Origin: Castor canadensis
Lineage: Eukaryota; Chordata; Mammalia; Rodentia; Castoridae
Assembly: GCF_047511655.1 (NCBI RefSeq)
Contig: NC_133390.1
Location: forward strand, 127,773,583-127,837,582
Direction: 5' to 3'
DNA length: 64,000 nt
Shown here in pieces: positions 45,771 through 57,699 of this stretch. The number at the start of each line of letters is the position of its first letter. Within the stretch, counting starts at the first letter, position 1. The notes beneath the pieces were generated by a model that made no database searches, was not told where the DNA came from, and saw only the letters and a list, made by a program, of their open reading frames with translations. The translations under genes were made by a program, and so were the position numbers.

Positions 45771-46530
45771 CACCTGCACATCCATGTTTATTGCGGCACT
45801 ATTCACAATAGCCAAGTTATGGAAACAGCCAAGATGCCCCAGCACTGACGAATGGATTAAGAAAATGTGGTATCTATACACAATGGAATTTTATGCAGCC
45901 ATGAAGAAGAACGAAATGTTATCATTCGCTGGTAAATGGATAGAATTGGAGAACATCATTCTGAGTGAGGTTAGCCTGGCCCAAAAGACCAAAAATCGTA
46001 TGTTCTCCCTCATATGCGGACATTAGATCAAGGGCAAACACAACAAGGGGATTGGACTTTGAGCACATGATAAAAGCGAGAGCACACAAGGGAGGGGTGA
46101 GGATAGGTAAGACACCTAAAAAACTAGCTAGCATTTGTTGCCCTTAATGCAGAGAAACTAAAGCAGATACCTTAAAGCAACTGAGGCCAATAGGAAAAGG
46201 GGAACAGGAACTAGAGAAAAGGTTAGATCAAAAAGAATTAACCTAGAAGGTAACACCCACGCACAGGAAATCAATGTGAGTCAATACCCTGTATAGCTAT
46301 CCTTATCTCAACTAGCAAAAACCCTTGTTCCTTCCTATTATTGCTTATACTCTCTCTTCAACAAAATTAGAGATAAGAGCAAAATAGTTTCTGCCGGGTA
46401 TTGAGGAGATGGGGGGGAGAGGGAGGGGGTGGAGAGGGTGGTAAGGGTGGGGGTGGGGGCAGGGGGGAGAAATGACCCAAGCTTTGTATGCACATATGAA
46501 TAATAAAACAATAAAAAAATGCAAAAACAA
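45771..46530 (+). mobile_element. 5'-truncated L1 inserted in ERV env
   Basis: It holds the end of L1 ORF2 and the G-rich 3' UTR with A-rich tail. The duplication aaaccctagaagttaa is identical at 45755-45770 and 46531-46546. Confidence 0.95.
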
Positions 46531-46546
46531 AAACCCTAGAAGTTAA

Positions 46547-47549
46547 GACAGGAGATGGAGAAACTAATTCCTGGGTAGAATGGATAAAGTATTCTGTATG
46601 TACATTAAACAAGAGTTGACTGTTATGCTTCCACTGCAGGATGAACAGAGGTCCAAGTGATCCCTTTTCCATTAGGACAGAACTCAAACAGCTCAGGGGT
46701 AGAATGCATGATTGCTCTATTCCAAGAATGAGATGGCCTGGGGGAGTCAAACTTGCCAGAGTCTTTTCAAAGGAAATGACCTGCTAAAAACATCAGAATC
46801 CCGAGTTCCAGTGTGAGGGGCAGGGGGCCAGTACACTAACTTTTTGGGAAATCTGTCTGGATGTATTGAAGGCCAGATGTCTGTGGAAACTAATCACTCT
46901 GTATTAAACCTACCTGGAGCTGATGTCTGGTGGTATTGCAGAGAGGGAACATTACAGGTGACCCTCCTGAGTAACTGGAGTGGAACTTGTGCGCTCCTGC
47001 AATTGGTCATCCCTCGTACCCTAGCCTTTTGTAACTCCACCCACTCAGGCAATCACCAAATGTCCCAATCTGAAAGAGAGACACCCAGTGGGTCCTTTGA
47101 TGACAGCAAGGGAACTGCAGAGCAGTTAGATGCTACTAGCAGCAGAAAAAGGTGGAGTTATGTGTCATGATTGGGGTACAGGGTTGTGTTTTTATTCCAA
47201 ATAACACTGCCCCAGATGGAACCATTACTAAGGTTTTATAAGGACTGTCAATGAACTGGCTGAGAATTCAGGGGTTAATGATCTACTCACAGGATGGATG
47301 GAAAAATGGTTTGGGAAATGAAAAGGAATTATGCGCTCAGTCCTTACCTCATTAATTATTGTGTTAGGGGTCCTAACTACTGTTGGCTGTATAATCCCTT
47401 GTGCCTGGGGCCTAGTCTAAAGGTTAACTAAAACATCCCTAACCAAGCAGACCCCAGTATCTCAGCAGTAGAATAACCCCTCCTCCTGGATACCACAGAA
47501 CAAGAAAATCAGCTAATGTCAACCAAATTCCAGGAGAAAATGAACAGTA
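46547..47549 (+). pseudogene. Class I ERV env, C-terminal part
   Basis: Separate frames give VFIPNNTAPDGTITKVL near 47195, in the immunosuppressive/disulfide-loop neighbourhood of the transmembrane subunit. A Trp-rich GWMEKWFGK stretch follows near 47300, then a hydrophobic run (SLIIVLGVLTTVGCIIP) that fits the membrane anchor. Stops and frame changes are frequent, so no protein can be made. Confidence 0.75.
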
Positions 47550-47569
47550 TAAAAAGAAAAGGGGAAAAT
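47550..47569 (+). other. Class I ERV polypurine tract
   Basis: The run aaaaagaaaaggggaaaat directly precedes the 3' LTR. Confidence 0.85.
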
Positions 47570-47922
47570 TGTGAGGGCTAACTTGTCTTTTCCTTCAAAG
47601 AAATAGAATTATATACTAAACCCAGGTAAGTCCACTTTAAAGCAGTAGCCTGTTACGCTTGCTTAACTTGAGGCTTCCTGGAATGTTAAATGTTAACCTT
47701 GCCCTTTCCCAGGTAAATGCACTTTAAAACAGACCTCATCCATGGCCAACTGAGAAAGAACGGGAGAAAGGGGTAGTGTTGTGTCAGGGATAAAAAGGCT
47801 AGTGGAGTTTCCTCTCTCTGCACTTGCTTATCAGACCGATGTCAGTGGCACATCCTTTTGTAGAAGTAAAACTTTTTTTTTTTTTTGCCTTGATGACTGA
47901 CTCCTGAGTCTTATTTCTAACA
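47570..47922 (+). mobile_element. Class I ERV 3' LTR
   Basis: It runs from tgtgagggctaacttg to ttatttctaaca, collinear with the 5' LTR. A TATA-like gggataaaaaggc lies near 47788. Confidence 0.88.
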
Positions 47923-48050
47923 TACCACCTGATTGTTGACAAACTTGCCAAAAAATATGTTGGAGAAAAGATACCCTTTTTTGCAAAAATGAAGTGGATA
48001 TAAATGCTGACAAGGAACATGCTCTTGAAATACTTCCCCTAATAAAGTAT

Positions 48051-48189
48051 GTATTTGTCAGGTTCTGTCTTTATTAGGAGAAATGGAGTAGGGATTTGGA
48101 AATTATGTTCACTTTTTGCAAACAATATATCCCAAACAAGTAGGCCAGAAAGTGTTTGGAATGCTTCAAGTCAACTGGGTGTAAAACTT
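48051..48189. other. Unassigned intergenic sequence
   Basis: No feature is recognised. Confidence 0.5.
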
Positions 48190-48349
48190 TTTCCTAGCAT
48201 GGTGGAGTGGTGCATGCCTATAGTCCTAGCACTTGGGAGGCAGAGGCAGTAAGAACACAAGCTGAAGGCCAGCTTGGGCAAGTTTGAGACAAGCATGGGA
48301 TACAGAGTGAGATCCTGTCAACAAAAACAAACAAACAAACAAACAAAAA
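48190..48349 (+). mobile_element. B1-like SINE with CAAA tail
   Basis: A B1-type monomer (gtgcatgcctatagtcctag) ends in about six CAAA units. Confidence 0.85.
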
Positions 48350-48439
48350 GCCTAGAGCAGTTAATAAACAAATACATTCTGAGGCTGGTGGATGAAGATA
48401 CCATTAGGTGGGACTGCATAAAAGTCCGTTTGTCTTTAA

Positions 48440-48790
48440 AATGAGAACACTGGGTAGGGGTGGAGCTGGGCATGTGTAAGGACATGGGTTCATTCCCCAG
48501 TACCACAAAAGTGAATTATGAATGAACAAATGAATGAATGAATAAAATGAGAATGTTAACTTCCTGCTTCTACATGTGGAGAATTCTCTGCAGTTAGATT
48601 TGAAAAACTGGAAGCAACAAAAACAATGTGAACATTAGATAGACTACATAACCACAAATAAGGGGTAGGTGTTCTTTTTAATATAACATAACAGTTAGAA
48701 GCTTGGTATGGTAGTTCATACCTATAATCCCAACACTCGGGAGGCTTAGGCAGAATTCTGTCAGTTCAAGGTTAGCCTCCAGAATCAAAC
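48440..48790 (+). mobile_element. ID-like fragment and B1-like fragment
   Basis: A diverged ID piece (48450-48510) is followed by a GAAT-type short repeat (48520-48545) and, after a gap, a B1-like piece (48699-48785, tacctataatcccaacactc). Confidence 0.6.
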
Positions 48791-49635
48791 CCTTCTGAGT
48801 TTGATTTTGATGCTTGCTTTTCCTCTTCAATTGTGGCTTTTCTTGCCTTTTAGCATATCTTGTAATAATGCATTGGATAACAGGACGTGAAGTAAATAGA
48901 TCTTATTTGTGAGGTTTTCTATTAATCTGGCTAGGAGTTTGGCAGTGTTTAATGTTTCCTATAGCTTTTGGTGCCAGAGGCTCAAATTGATCTAGTGACC
49001 TTGTTTCTGTCTTCCAGGTTATCCTTGGCCTTCCCCAATTGTGCTTTCTTAGCTAGAGCTGTAGCCTGTGCCTCCTCCAGTGGCCACTTACTGTTGTATT
49101 GGAGCACTGTAAAGTGTGAGAAGGCAGGAGGACTGCACAATTTTATGACCAAATCTATCTTTTAGATGACTTGTCTCCATGGAGTGTGACCTTCACAAGT
49201 ATTTTTTAGTCATTCCCTTCCTTTCAGGGGATACTGGTTCCCCAAAACACCAATATATTTTCTCATTTCCTCTGTCCTAAGATACATACGAACATATGAA
49301 AGAATACTGAAGTAAAATAAAACCAAATATGAACATTTTTTATACTTCTTTTGGTCCTTAGACTATACTGCTGTGAACAGTAGGAATACTGTGATAAAAA
49401 TTATTGAGTTATTTGTATATGTGGACTTATATATTTTTTGTATATTTAATTTTGGTGTTTGCTGATTTTTCATTCTTTTTATTGTTTTTGATTTGTAAAC
49501 TGTTCATATTGAGTTAAAAGCTGTAAAAAAACATAGAGATCTTTCTTCCACCTCTACCCACTCCCTTGTTCCCATCCATATATTATAAAAACAACCCAAT
49601 ATCTTACCTTTTTTTCTTGTAGAAATATGTTACAC
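48791..49635. other. Unassigned intergenic sequence
   Basis: No gene is recognised. Old L1-like or LTR-like remnants are possible, but I could not match them. Confidence 0.45.
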
Positions 49636-49800
49636 TTAGCTTTTTGAGAGGCTGAGATCAGCTAGGCAAATAGTTCCCAAGACCCCATCTCTAAAATAGC
49701 CAAAGGAAAACAGACTGGAGGTGTGGCTCAAGTGGCAGAGCATCTGTTTTGCAAGCGCAAAGCACTGAGTTTAAGCCCCAGTCCCCGCAACATAATAAAA
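49636..49800 (+). mobile_element. Composite SINE, B1-like head truncated
   Basis: A shortened B1-like head leads to gactggaggtgtggctcaag and the ID-like tail gagtttaagccccagtccc. Confidence 0.8.
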
Positions 49801-49834
49801 CAATAAACCGGTATGTTTTGAAAAATCACACTAT

Positions 49835-50110
49835 GACATTTCATAGAGATTTCCTTATTCTAGTTTTATTGTTGCATGGTATACATGATACAGATATTCC
49901 ACTAGTTTTTCAACCATTCTTTTATGGATAGGCATATCAGTGATTGCTTTTTGTGGCACTGGAATTTGAACTCGGTACCTCATGCTTGCTAGGCAGGTGC
50001 TCTACCACTTGAACTATTCTGCCAGTGTCAGTGATTTTTAATACTATACTGTCATAAATTATATCTCAATGAATAACCTTGTACAGAGATTAGTTCACAT
50101 TAAGATCAGA
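49835..50110 (-). mobile_element. Old L1 fragment interrupted by an ID-like SINE
   Basis: Strings such as gcatggtatacatgatacag and caaccattcttttatggata resemble reversed L1 ORF2 end sequence. A reversed ID-like SINE (49947-50030) splits it. Confidence 0.6.
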
Positions 50111-50222
50111 ATCCCTCTTTTCCCCTTGTCTATATTTTCTTTGTATACTTTTGGTTATTCTTTATTTTTAGCCACTCAGACTGTGTTTTAGGTATGTCTC
50201 ATATTAATCATAGATAATGGTC

Positions 50223-50297
50223 TTGTGTGTGCGTGTGTGCGTGTGTGCGCGTGTGCGTGCGTGTGTGCGCGTGTGCGTGCGCGTGTGCGTGTGTGAG
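50223..50297 (+). repeat. GT/GC alternating microsatellite
   Basis: About 75 bases of alternating purine-pyrimidine (GTGTGCGTGTGCGC type) form a classical Z-DNA-prone sequence. Confidence 0.97.
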
Positions 50298-51008
50298 GCA
50301 ACATGAACAGTGTTTTCTTTTAATAAGTGACATAAGGCATTTGTACTAATTGATATGACAGATATGTTTGGTCTCTGTCACATTATTCTTGTGCATTGTA
50401 TATAGTCTGTAATATTTACTATGCATACCGTGTTTCTTTCTGTTTTCTTTGCTCTTTTAAAATATTGAACAAAATTTTTATGAAGATTTACACTTTTGTT
50501 TTAGTGGTTTTCTTTATGCAAATGTCAGACTCTTGCTTTCCTTAAGCTTTTACCATTTAATTCATCAATTAAAAAATTTTTTTAGATCCTACATGTAACA
50601 ATTTTAGATTTAGGAATAATGAAATGTAAGAACCAATAACAAAATATAGCTTCAGTAACTCTGTAAATGCCTCTATGAAGAGAGTAGGTATACTTCCAAG
50701 TGTAGGTCCAACATAAAAAATTTGTGTCGTATTCTCTCATCAGCCAGGTCATGTTAGAAAGCATAAACCAAGCTATAGTTGTTAATCTCACCTTCTCATG
50801 AGAGCACATCCCACTGTGCTCCTTTACCAAGGAGTCATCAACTGGGATGGTAAGAGATTCAGATTTTTCAAGAATGTCTCTGTGTACTTATCTTGAAGCT
50901 TCCTTGTTATAAATCTGAAATGCTTCACGAATGTCGTGTTTGCATGAATAATCTCCCAGTTGTTTCTGGATTGTATCTATTAATGCTTTCAGTTCCTGCA
51001 TGCCTGGA

Positions 51009-51215
51009 TTTTTTTTTTTTTTTTTTTTGGTACCGGGGCTTAAACTCAGGGCCTATACCTTGAGACACTCCACCAGCCCTTTTTTGTGATAGGTTTTTTC
51101 GAGATAGGGTCTCGTTTACTACTTGCCCAGGCTGGCTTCGAACTGTGATGCTCTTGATTTCTGCTTCCTGAGTTGCTAGGATTACAGGAATGAGCCACCG
51201 GTTGCCTGGCTTCTG
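51009..51215 (-). mobile_element. Composite SINE inside the EFHC pseudogene
   Basis: The reversed composite with a 22-base T run is inserted between parts of the pseudogene reading frame. Confidence 0.9.
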
Positions 51216-51411
51216 GATCTTCTTTAGCAAGACGGTTTTCCAGTTCTGGTGCAGGATCTCCTTGATTTCGGACATGGTTCTGAATTGATGAGAGTGCTTC
51301 TGGTGAGCACTGGGCAGCGTTGCTCTCCATGTATTTTAAAACAGATTCATCTGTATCAAGGGTGGTGAACTGGTGGCCAAACACATTAACTGCAGCACCA
51401 ATAAATAAGTC

Positions 51412-51486
51412 AATAGGAGGGCTAGAGGCTGGCTTAAGTGCTAGGTAGGCCTTGAGTTCAAATGTCAGTACCGCAAAAATGAAAAA
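51412..51486 (+). mobile_element. Short ID-like SINE inside the EFHC pseudogene
   Basis: The unit gctggcttaagtgctaggta to gagttcaaatgtcagtaccg interrupts the pseudogene. Confidence 0.75.
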
Positions 51487-51792
51487 AGTTACCAGTGCCA
51501 TAGGAGATGGGGTTATCCACTGTAAAGAGAGTTAACAACTTTAATATTGCCAAGAAGTATACTCGCCACCCATGATACCAGAATTTTAAACAGGAGGCTC
51601 TGAGATACTAATCATATCAGTGTTTAGCAAATAAACATAAATTGGTGGTCTTTGTCTTCTGGAATAGGAACTGCGTGCAGCCAGATAATGAAGCTATTTC
51701 TTTTCATTAATCAGCATTTTAATAATATCTTTTTTGGAGCTTTTAGAATGAGAGCAAAGCATTTCTGAGCAGAATCTTTCAACCAGTCCATT

Positions 51793-52085
51793 GCAACCAG
51801 TGGCTCATTCCTGTAATCCTAGCAACTCAGGAAGCAGAAATCAAGAGCATTACAGTTCGAAGCCCGCCTGGGCAAGTAGTAAACGAGACCCTATCTCGAA
51901 AAAAACCTATCACAAAAAAGGGCTGGTGGAGTGGCTCAAGGTGTAGGCCCTGAGTTTAAGCCCTGGTACCAAAAAAAAAAAAAAAAAAAAATCCAAGCAT
52001 GCAGGAACTGCTTTGAACCATGATCCTCCTGATCTCTGCCTCCCGATTAACTAGAATTGAAGACATGAGCCACCAGTGCCCAGAG
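51793..52085. mobile_element. Composite SINE (+) and B1-like piece (-)
   Basis: A complete plus-strand composite (51793-51995) is followed by a reversed B1-like head (52007-52085, gatcctcctgatctctgcct). Confidence 0.85.
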
Positions 52086-52164
52086 TAGATGACATTTTAA
52101 GAAACTCAGTATTTGTTTGTACCAGTTATTAAAAAAACAATTTTGAAACACCTAAAAGCCATCC

Positions 52165-52443
52165 ATAGGACTGAATGTGATGACCCGTGTCCTGTAATCT
52201 GGGCTACCTGAGAGGCATAGATAGAAGGATTGTGATCTGAGGCTGGCCCCCAAGCAAAGAAAAGGAAGGAAGGAAGGAAGAAAGGAAGGAAGGAAGGGAA
52301 AAGAAGAGGAGGAAGAGAGAGAGGGAGAGAGGAAGAGAGAGAGGAAGAGAAAGAAAGGAGAGAAAGAAGAAAAAGAAAGAGGAAGAAGAAAGAGAAAGAT
52401 GAGGAAAGAAAGAGAAAAGAGAAGAGAAAAGAAAGAAAACAAG
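52165..52443 (+). repeat. Degenerate B1-like SINE with expanded GA-rich tail
   Basis: A diverged B1-like piece (52165-52255) runs into about 185 bases of almost pure purine (GGAA, GAGA and AAAGA units). The tract probably expanded from the SINE tail. The long Ser/Leu/Phe frames on its reverse strand are artefacts. Confidence 0.85.
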
Positions 52444-52502
52444 CATGAAGAGGCTGAGGGGTGGGGTGGGTGGTAGAGCCAAAGTAGGCTGGGAGTGGGA
52501 AG

Positions 52503-53960
<1,458 letters not shown>

Positions 53961-54006
53961 CAGATACATTTTTAATACAATAGACTTTTTAAGGAAATGA
54001 ATCCTG

Positions 54007-54202
54007 CTGAGCAAGGGCCTGTAATCTTAACTACGTGGGAGGTTGAGATTAGGAGGATCGTGGTTCAAGGTCAGTCAGGGCAAATAGTTCCAGTGATCCC
54101 ATCTCTAAAATAACCAGAAGAAAACAGACAGGAGGCATGGCTCAAGTGGTAGAGCACCTGCCTAGCAAGTGTGAGGCCTGAGTTCAACCCCCAGTACCCC
54201 CC
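54007..54202 (+). mobile_element. Composite B1/ID-like SINE
   Basis: The head ctgtaatcttaactacgtgg and tail ggcatggctcaagtggtaga are present. Confidence 0.85.
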
Positions 54203-54339
54203 TAACTATATTCTCAAAAAGAGGAACAACTCTGGGTTTTGAGTTTTTTGGATTTTGGAATATTTGGGACATAATATAGTATTTAGGGGATGGGACGTGA
54301 TGTTCACTTACGTTTCCTATACACTTTATACACATGGTC

Positions 54340-54414
54340 AGGGCTGGGGGCATGGCTTCATGTGGTAGGTAGCACGCCTAGCAAGCCTAAGGCCCTGAAC
54401 TCAAACCAGTAACA
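54340..54414 (+). mobile_element. ID-like SINE
   Basis: The diverged unit gctgggggcatggcttcatg to gccctgaactcaaaccagta is tRNA-like. Confidence 0.7.
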
Positions 54415-54607
54415 TACACAGAAGAAAAAATACATATGCATATATATGTATATGAAACTACTTATATGGCCTGATGGTAATTTTACACCCTATTTTTAGT
54501 GCACCTGTGTTTTGAATGTGATTGGCTATGTGGTCAGATGTGGAATTCCTTCACTTGTGGGTGATCAAAATGTTTTGAATTTTGGAACATTTGGGATTTT
54601 GGAATAG

Positions 54608-54999
54608 GGTTTTTTTTTTTTTTTTTTTTTTTAGCAGTACTGGGGTTTGAATTCAGGGCCTCATTGCTTGCTATGCAGGTGTTTTACCACTTAGGACCCC
54701 AGCCACTTTTTTTTTTTTTCAGACAGGGCCTTGTGTTTTTGCCTTCCTATCTATGGCCTCTCAAGTATCTGGGACCCTGTCATATACTGCCTTGGGGAGC
54801 TGAGGACACTTGTGGGCACGTGCCAAGTCCTCCCTGCAACAGATGACCAGGACACTGTGGGGGAGCACCTCTCACACAGTCACTGTTAAGAGTGGCTTCT
54901 CGGGCTGGAGGAGTTGCTCAAGTGGTAAAATGCCTGCCTAACAAGTGCAAGGCCCTGAGTTCAAACCCTAGGTACTGAAAAAAAAAAAAAAAAAAAAAA
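54608..54999. mobile_element. Reversed SINE followed by plus-strand ID-like SINE
   Basis: A long T run and reversed ID/B1-like unit (54608-54780) is followed by a plus-strand ID-like unit (54903-54999) with about 21 A residues. Confidence 0.85.
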
Positions 55000-55204
55000 C
55001 CAACCTAAAAAAAAAGAGTGGCTTCTCTCTTCTATCAGCTATATAGAGATTCCACATGTGATCTATCTTAAGTCTACAGTCATTCACAATAATCAGGTGG
55101 TGAGCAGGGTTCTAATCCCTTTTTTACTTTGAGCTTATTTAAAACACTTTAAAAATTATTTTAAAAAAGAACTTAAAAAATAACAAAAGCCATCATCTCA
55201 ACAA

Positions 55205-55395
55205 ATTTTTCTTTGGTAGGACTGGGGTTTGAACTCAGGGTTTCACATTTACAAAGCAAGCGCTCTACCACTTGAGCCACATCTATAGCCCATTTTGCTC
55301 TAGTTTTTAGAGACAGTGTCTCTGGAACCTCAGTCTTCCTGATCTCTGCTTCCCAAGTAGCTAGGATTATAGGCATGAGCCACTGGCACCTGCCT
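55205..55395 (-). mobile_element. Composite B1/ID-like SINE
   Basis: The reversed unit contains ggggtttgaactcagggttt and tagctaggattataggcatg. Confidence 0.88.
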
Positions 55396-55869
55396 ATGAC
55401 TCTGACTTGCCTTTCCCCAGCTCCTGGCAACCACCTTTCTTTTCTGTCTCTATGACTCTGACTACTCAAGGTAACTCATACAAGTTACAGTACTTGAATG
55501 AGTATCAAATTGCTAATACTGGCCACCACCACAAAGGCATTCTTCTGGGTCTACCTTGTCACTGTACTTCTGCTGACCTGGGGTAAACCTCACTGTAAAG
55601 CAAAGTCTCTGATCTCTGGATGACCATTTCTTTGAGGGACTCACCTACCATTAAGCTGAAAGTTCAGAATGGACCAGGCCTCAGGAGAAAATGTGTCATG
55701 ATGGTCTGGGTTGACTGGGAACAAATTACTTGTGTTGGATGTTTGCTATGTACACTCAGATATACTAAAAAACAAGAAAATTTATTCTGAAATCACTCTG
55801 GATCATTCATCAAACTGAAAAACACTCAGAACTTTTAGAGTGGCCTTGGCAATTCTATGGCAACTCCTG
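55396..55869. other. Unassigned intergenic sequence
   Basis: No gene or named repeat is recognised. Confidence 0.5.
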
Positions 55870-55877
55870 CTTCAGGG

Positions 55878-56085
55878 CAGGATTGCTCAATCTGGGGATC
55901 ACTGACATTTGAGGTGAGTTTTTTTGGGGGGTGCTATACATTTGTAGGAAGTGTAACAGCATCCTTGGCCTATATCCACTAGATGTTAGTAGTACCCTGG
56001 CATCCAAGTTGTCACAACCAAAAATGTCTTCAGATAGTCGGATATTCTCTAGCAGACAAAAACCGCTCTCAGTTGAGGATCATTA
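55878..56085 (+). mobile_element. MER5-type hAT-Charlie DNA transposon remnant
   Basis: Strings such as ggggatcactgacatttgag, tgtaacagcatccttggcct, cactagatgttagtagtacc and gtcacaaccaaaaatgtctt match the MER5A pattern that I know. The flanking 8 bases cttcaggg (55870-55877) and cttcagga (56086-56093) form a near-perfect 8-bp duplication, the hAT length. Confidence 0.88.
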
Positions 56086-56111
56086 CTTCAGGAGGATGGA
56101 GAAAAGGCAGT

Positions 56112-56590
56112 GCTGGGAGTGGTGAGGCACATCAGTATTCCCAGTAATTAGGAGGGTGGACCAGTTTGAGGCCAGACTGAGATACAAAGCCTAACCCCAT
56201 CTCAAAAAAAGTATTATTAAATACAATCCATAGAACAGAATCAGAGGGCAGGCTGTGGTGGCTCATGCTTGGAACCCCAGCTATGTGGGAGGTGGAGATA
56301 GGAAGATCATGGTTCAAGTCCAGCTCAGGCAAAAAGTCAGTGAGACCCTGTCTCAAAAATAAGCTGAATATGGTGGTGCACACCTGAAATCTCAACTACT
56401 CAGGAGGCGAAAATAGCAGGATTGCAGATGGAGGCCAGTCTTGTGAACAAAATGAAACTCTATCTGAAAAATATCTTAAAGCAAAAAGAGCTGGGAAAAT
56501 GGCTCAAGCAGAAGAGCACTTCCCTAGCAAGTGCAAGGCCCAGAGCTCAAGCCCCAGAGCTCAAGCCCCAGTACCACAAATAAATAAAAT
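56112..56590 (+). mobile_element. B1-like monomers followed by an ID-like tail
   Basis: A B1-like piece (56112-56215) is followed by a double B1-like head (56250-56480) and an ID-like tail (56490-56590). The string agagctcaagcccc is duplicated in the tail. Confidence 0.8.
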
Positions 56591-56949
56591 TAAAGATACA
56601 GAAAACAAAGATTGAAAGGTAATATGAAAAATACCATGTGTATTATGAAGTAATATACTAATACTCAGTTCTATTTAGTATAAATGCTATTCTAAATTAA
56701 TACTTATGCACTTGCATTTATAAACAGATCTGGCCTGGTAATATTCTAGTCTTTTACTATATGATAAAACATGATGGTAAAAAGTCATTTTGATCTAAGA
56801 TTTGTAAGAAAAAAATATGAAGGAACACAGCAGATTAACTCCAAATTTGAAACTTACATTCAAACCATCTTACTTGAAATTGTCAGAAGTCTACTGACTT
56901 TGAACAGCAGAAGCACCTTTACTCTGGATGTGGTGTGCGAGTATGTCGT

Positions 56950-57072
56950 TCCTGAGACAGGGTCCCATTACATTGCTCAGGCCAGCCTCTATCTCTTGGG
57001 CTTAAGCTATTGCCTCCTACCTCAACCTCCCAAGAGCTGGGGCTGCAGATGCAGGCCACCCTATCTGCCTTT
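56950..57072 (-). mobile_element. Old 7SL-type SINE monomer (B1/FLAM-like)
   Basis: The reversed text (cctgagacagggtcccatta, ctcaacctcccaagagctgg) resembles an older 7SL monomer more than the local B1-like type. Confidence 0.65.
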
Positions 57073-57315
57073 AATAGTCTTTTAATTAGTCCTCAGGAGT
57101 GCAATAAGTTAATGACAGTAGTTTGGAGAGAAAAACAGGAGAAAAAAATTTATAAACAGTAGCTTTTTTATGACCATCTTTTAACTTCTAATGACATCTA
57201 AATGTGTTTCTGGAATGAACAAATTAAAGGTATACCTCATATGGTGATTTGAATAATCAATAACTTTCTCAGTCTTAGCAACTGAAATCACAATATTTAT
57301 TCATTTATCTACTTA

Positions 57316-57396
57316 TGTGGTGCTGGAGACCGAACCCAAGGCCTTATGCATGCCAATAAGTGAGTGCTCTACCACTGCACCACATCCCCAGTCCTA
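57316..57396 (-). mobile_element. ID-type SINE
   Basis: The reversed unit gtggtgctggagaccgaacc to ccactgcaccacatcccc is a classic ID element without the B1 head. Confidence 0.8.
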
Positions 57397-57699
57397 ATGA
57401 CAGAATTTTCTTGTTTATATACACATTTGCTCTCATTTAGACAAACTGAACCATACTTCTCTGTTATGCAGATCATTTCTTGAGTGCCTGCTGTCTGATG
57501 CCAGGTGTTTGATCTAATTTGTCAGTATTATTCAGCTTGTCACTGTACTTAGTTGTCAACAGTAGTTCAAACAACACCTTAAAACAGAGGTCAAAATTAG
57601 GTCAATATTCTGATTCAAAATGGCTATAAAACATACTAAAGGTCATGGTACATAAAATACTACTCAAACAACTTCCATGTTTAAAATGCCTTTTCAATA

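Larger units (their letters stand above)
40922..47926 (+). mobile_element. Gammaretrovirus-like (class I ERV) provirus in old L1
   Basis: Two LTRs (40926-41224 and 47570-47922) enclose decayed gag, protease, RT, RNase H, integrase end and env in order. A proline-type primer site and polypurine tract are present. The flanking four bases are tagc and tacc, an imperfect 4-bp duplication as expected for gammaretroviruses. Old L1 sequence continues on either side. The interior carries one composite SINE and two L1 3' ends. All viral frames are broken and most of pol is deleted. Confidence 0.87.
28130..48050 (+). mobile_element. Old decayed L1, split by later insertions
   Basis: Fragments in consistent plus order are: ORF1-like coiled-coil and C-terminal parts (28130-28528, 28728-29293), ORF2 endonuclease-like parts (29693-30336), ORF2 middle (37704-37925, 38305-38528), and RT and later parts (38757-39027, 39266-39545, 40073-40335, 40670-40925). 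A last piece follows the ERV (47927 to about 48050). Shared strings with the young L1 (for example ccaagccagaagg-type and gcaattcccatcaaaattcc) show the family. It is full of stops and serves as the host of most insertions between 28.5 and 48 kb. Boundaries are approximate. Confidence 0.75.
50700..51790 (-). pseudogene. EFHC-family processed pseudogene
   Basis: Minus-strand frames read in order: NSGIMGG near 51570, then [40 protein letters not shown], a linker, [33 protein letters not shown] and VDDSLVKE. I recognise this as the C-terminal end of an EF-hand/DM10 protein of the EFHC1/EFHC2 family, ciliary proteins. Domains that should span several exons are contiguous, so it is a retrocopy. 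It carries stops, frameshifts, and SINE insertions at 51009-51215 and 51412-51486. It is 5'-truncated or obscured by SINEs beyond 51790. Which EFHC parent is uncertain. Confidence 0.78.

Noticed and set aside
12805-46147. Recurrent 60-70-codon frames on both strands near 12.8-13.0, 43.7-43.9, 45.9-46.1 and 60.5 kb
   Set aside because: They are copies of the L1 ORF2 end and 3' UTR in other frames. Repetition comes from the L1, not from a conserved small protein.
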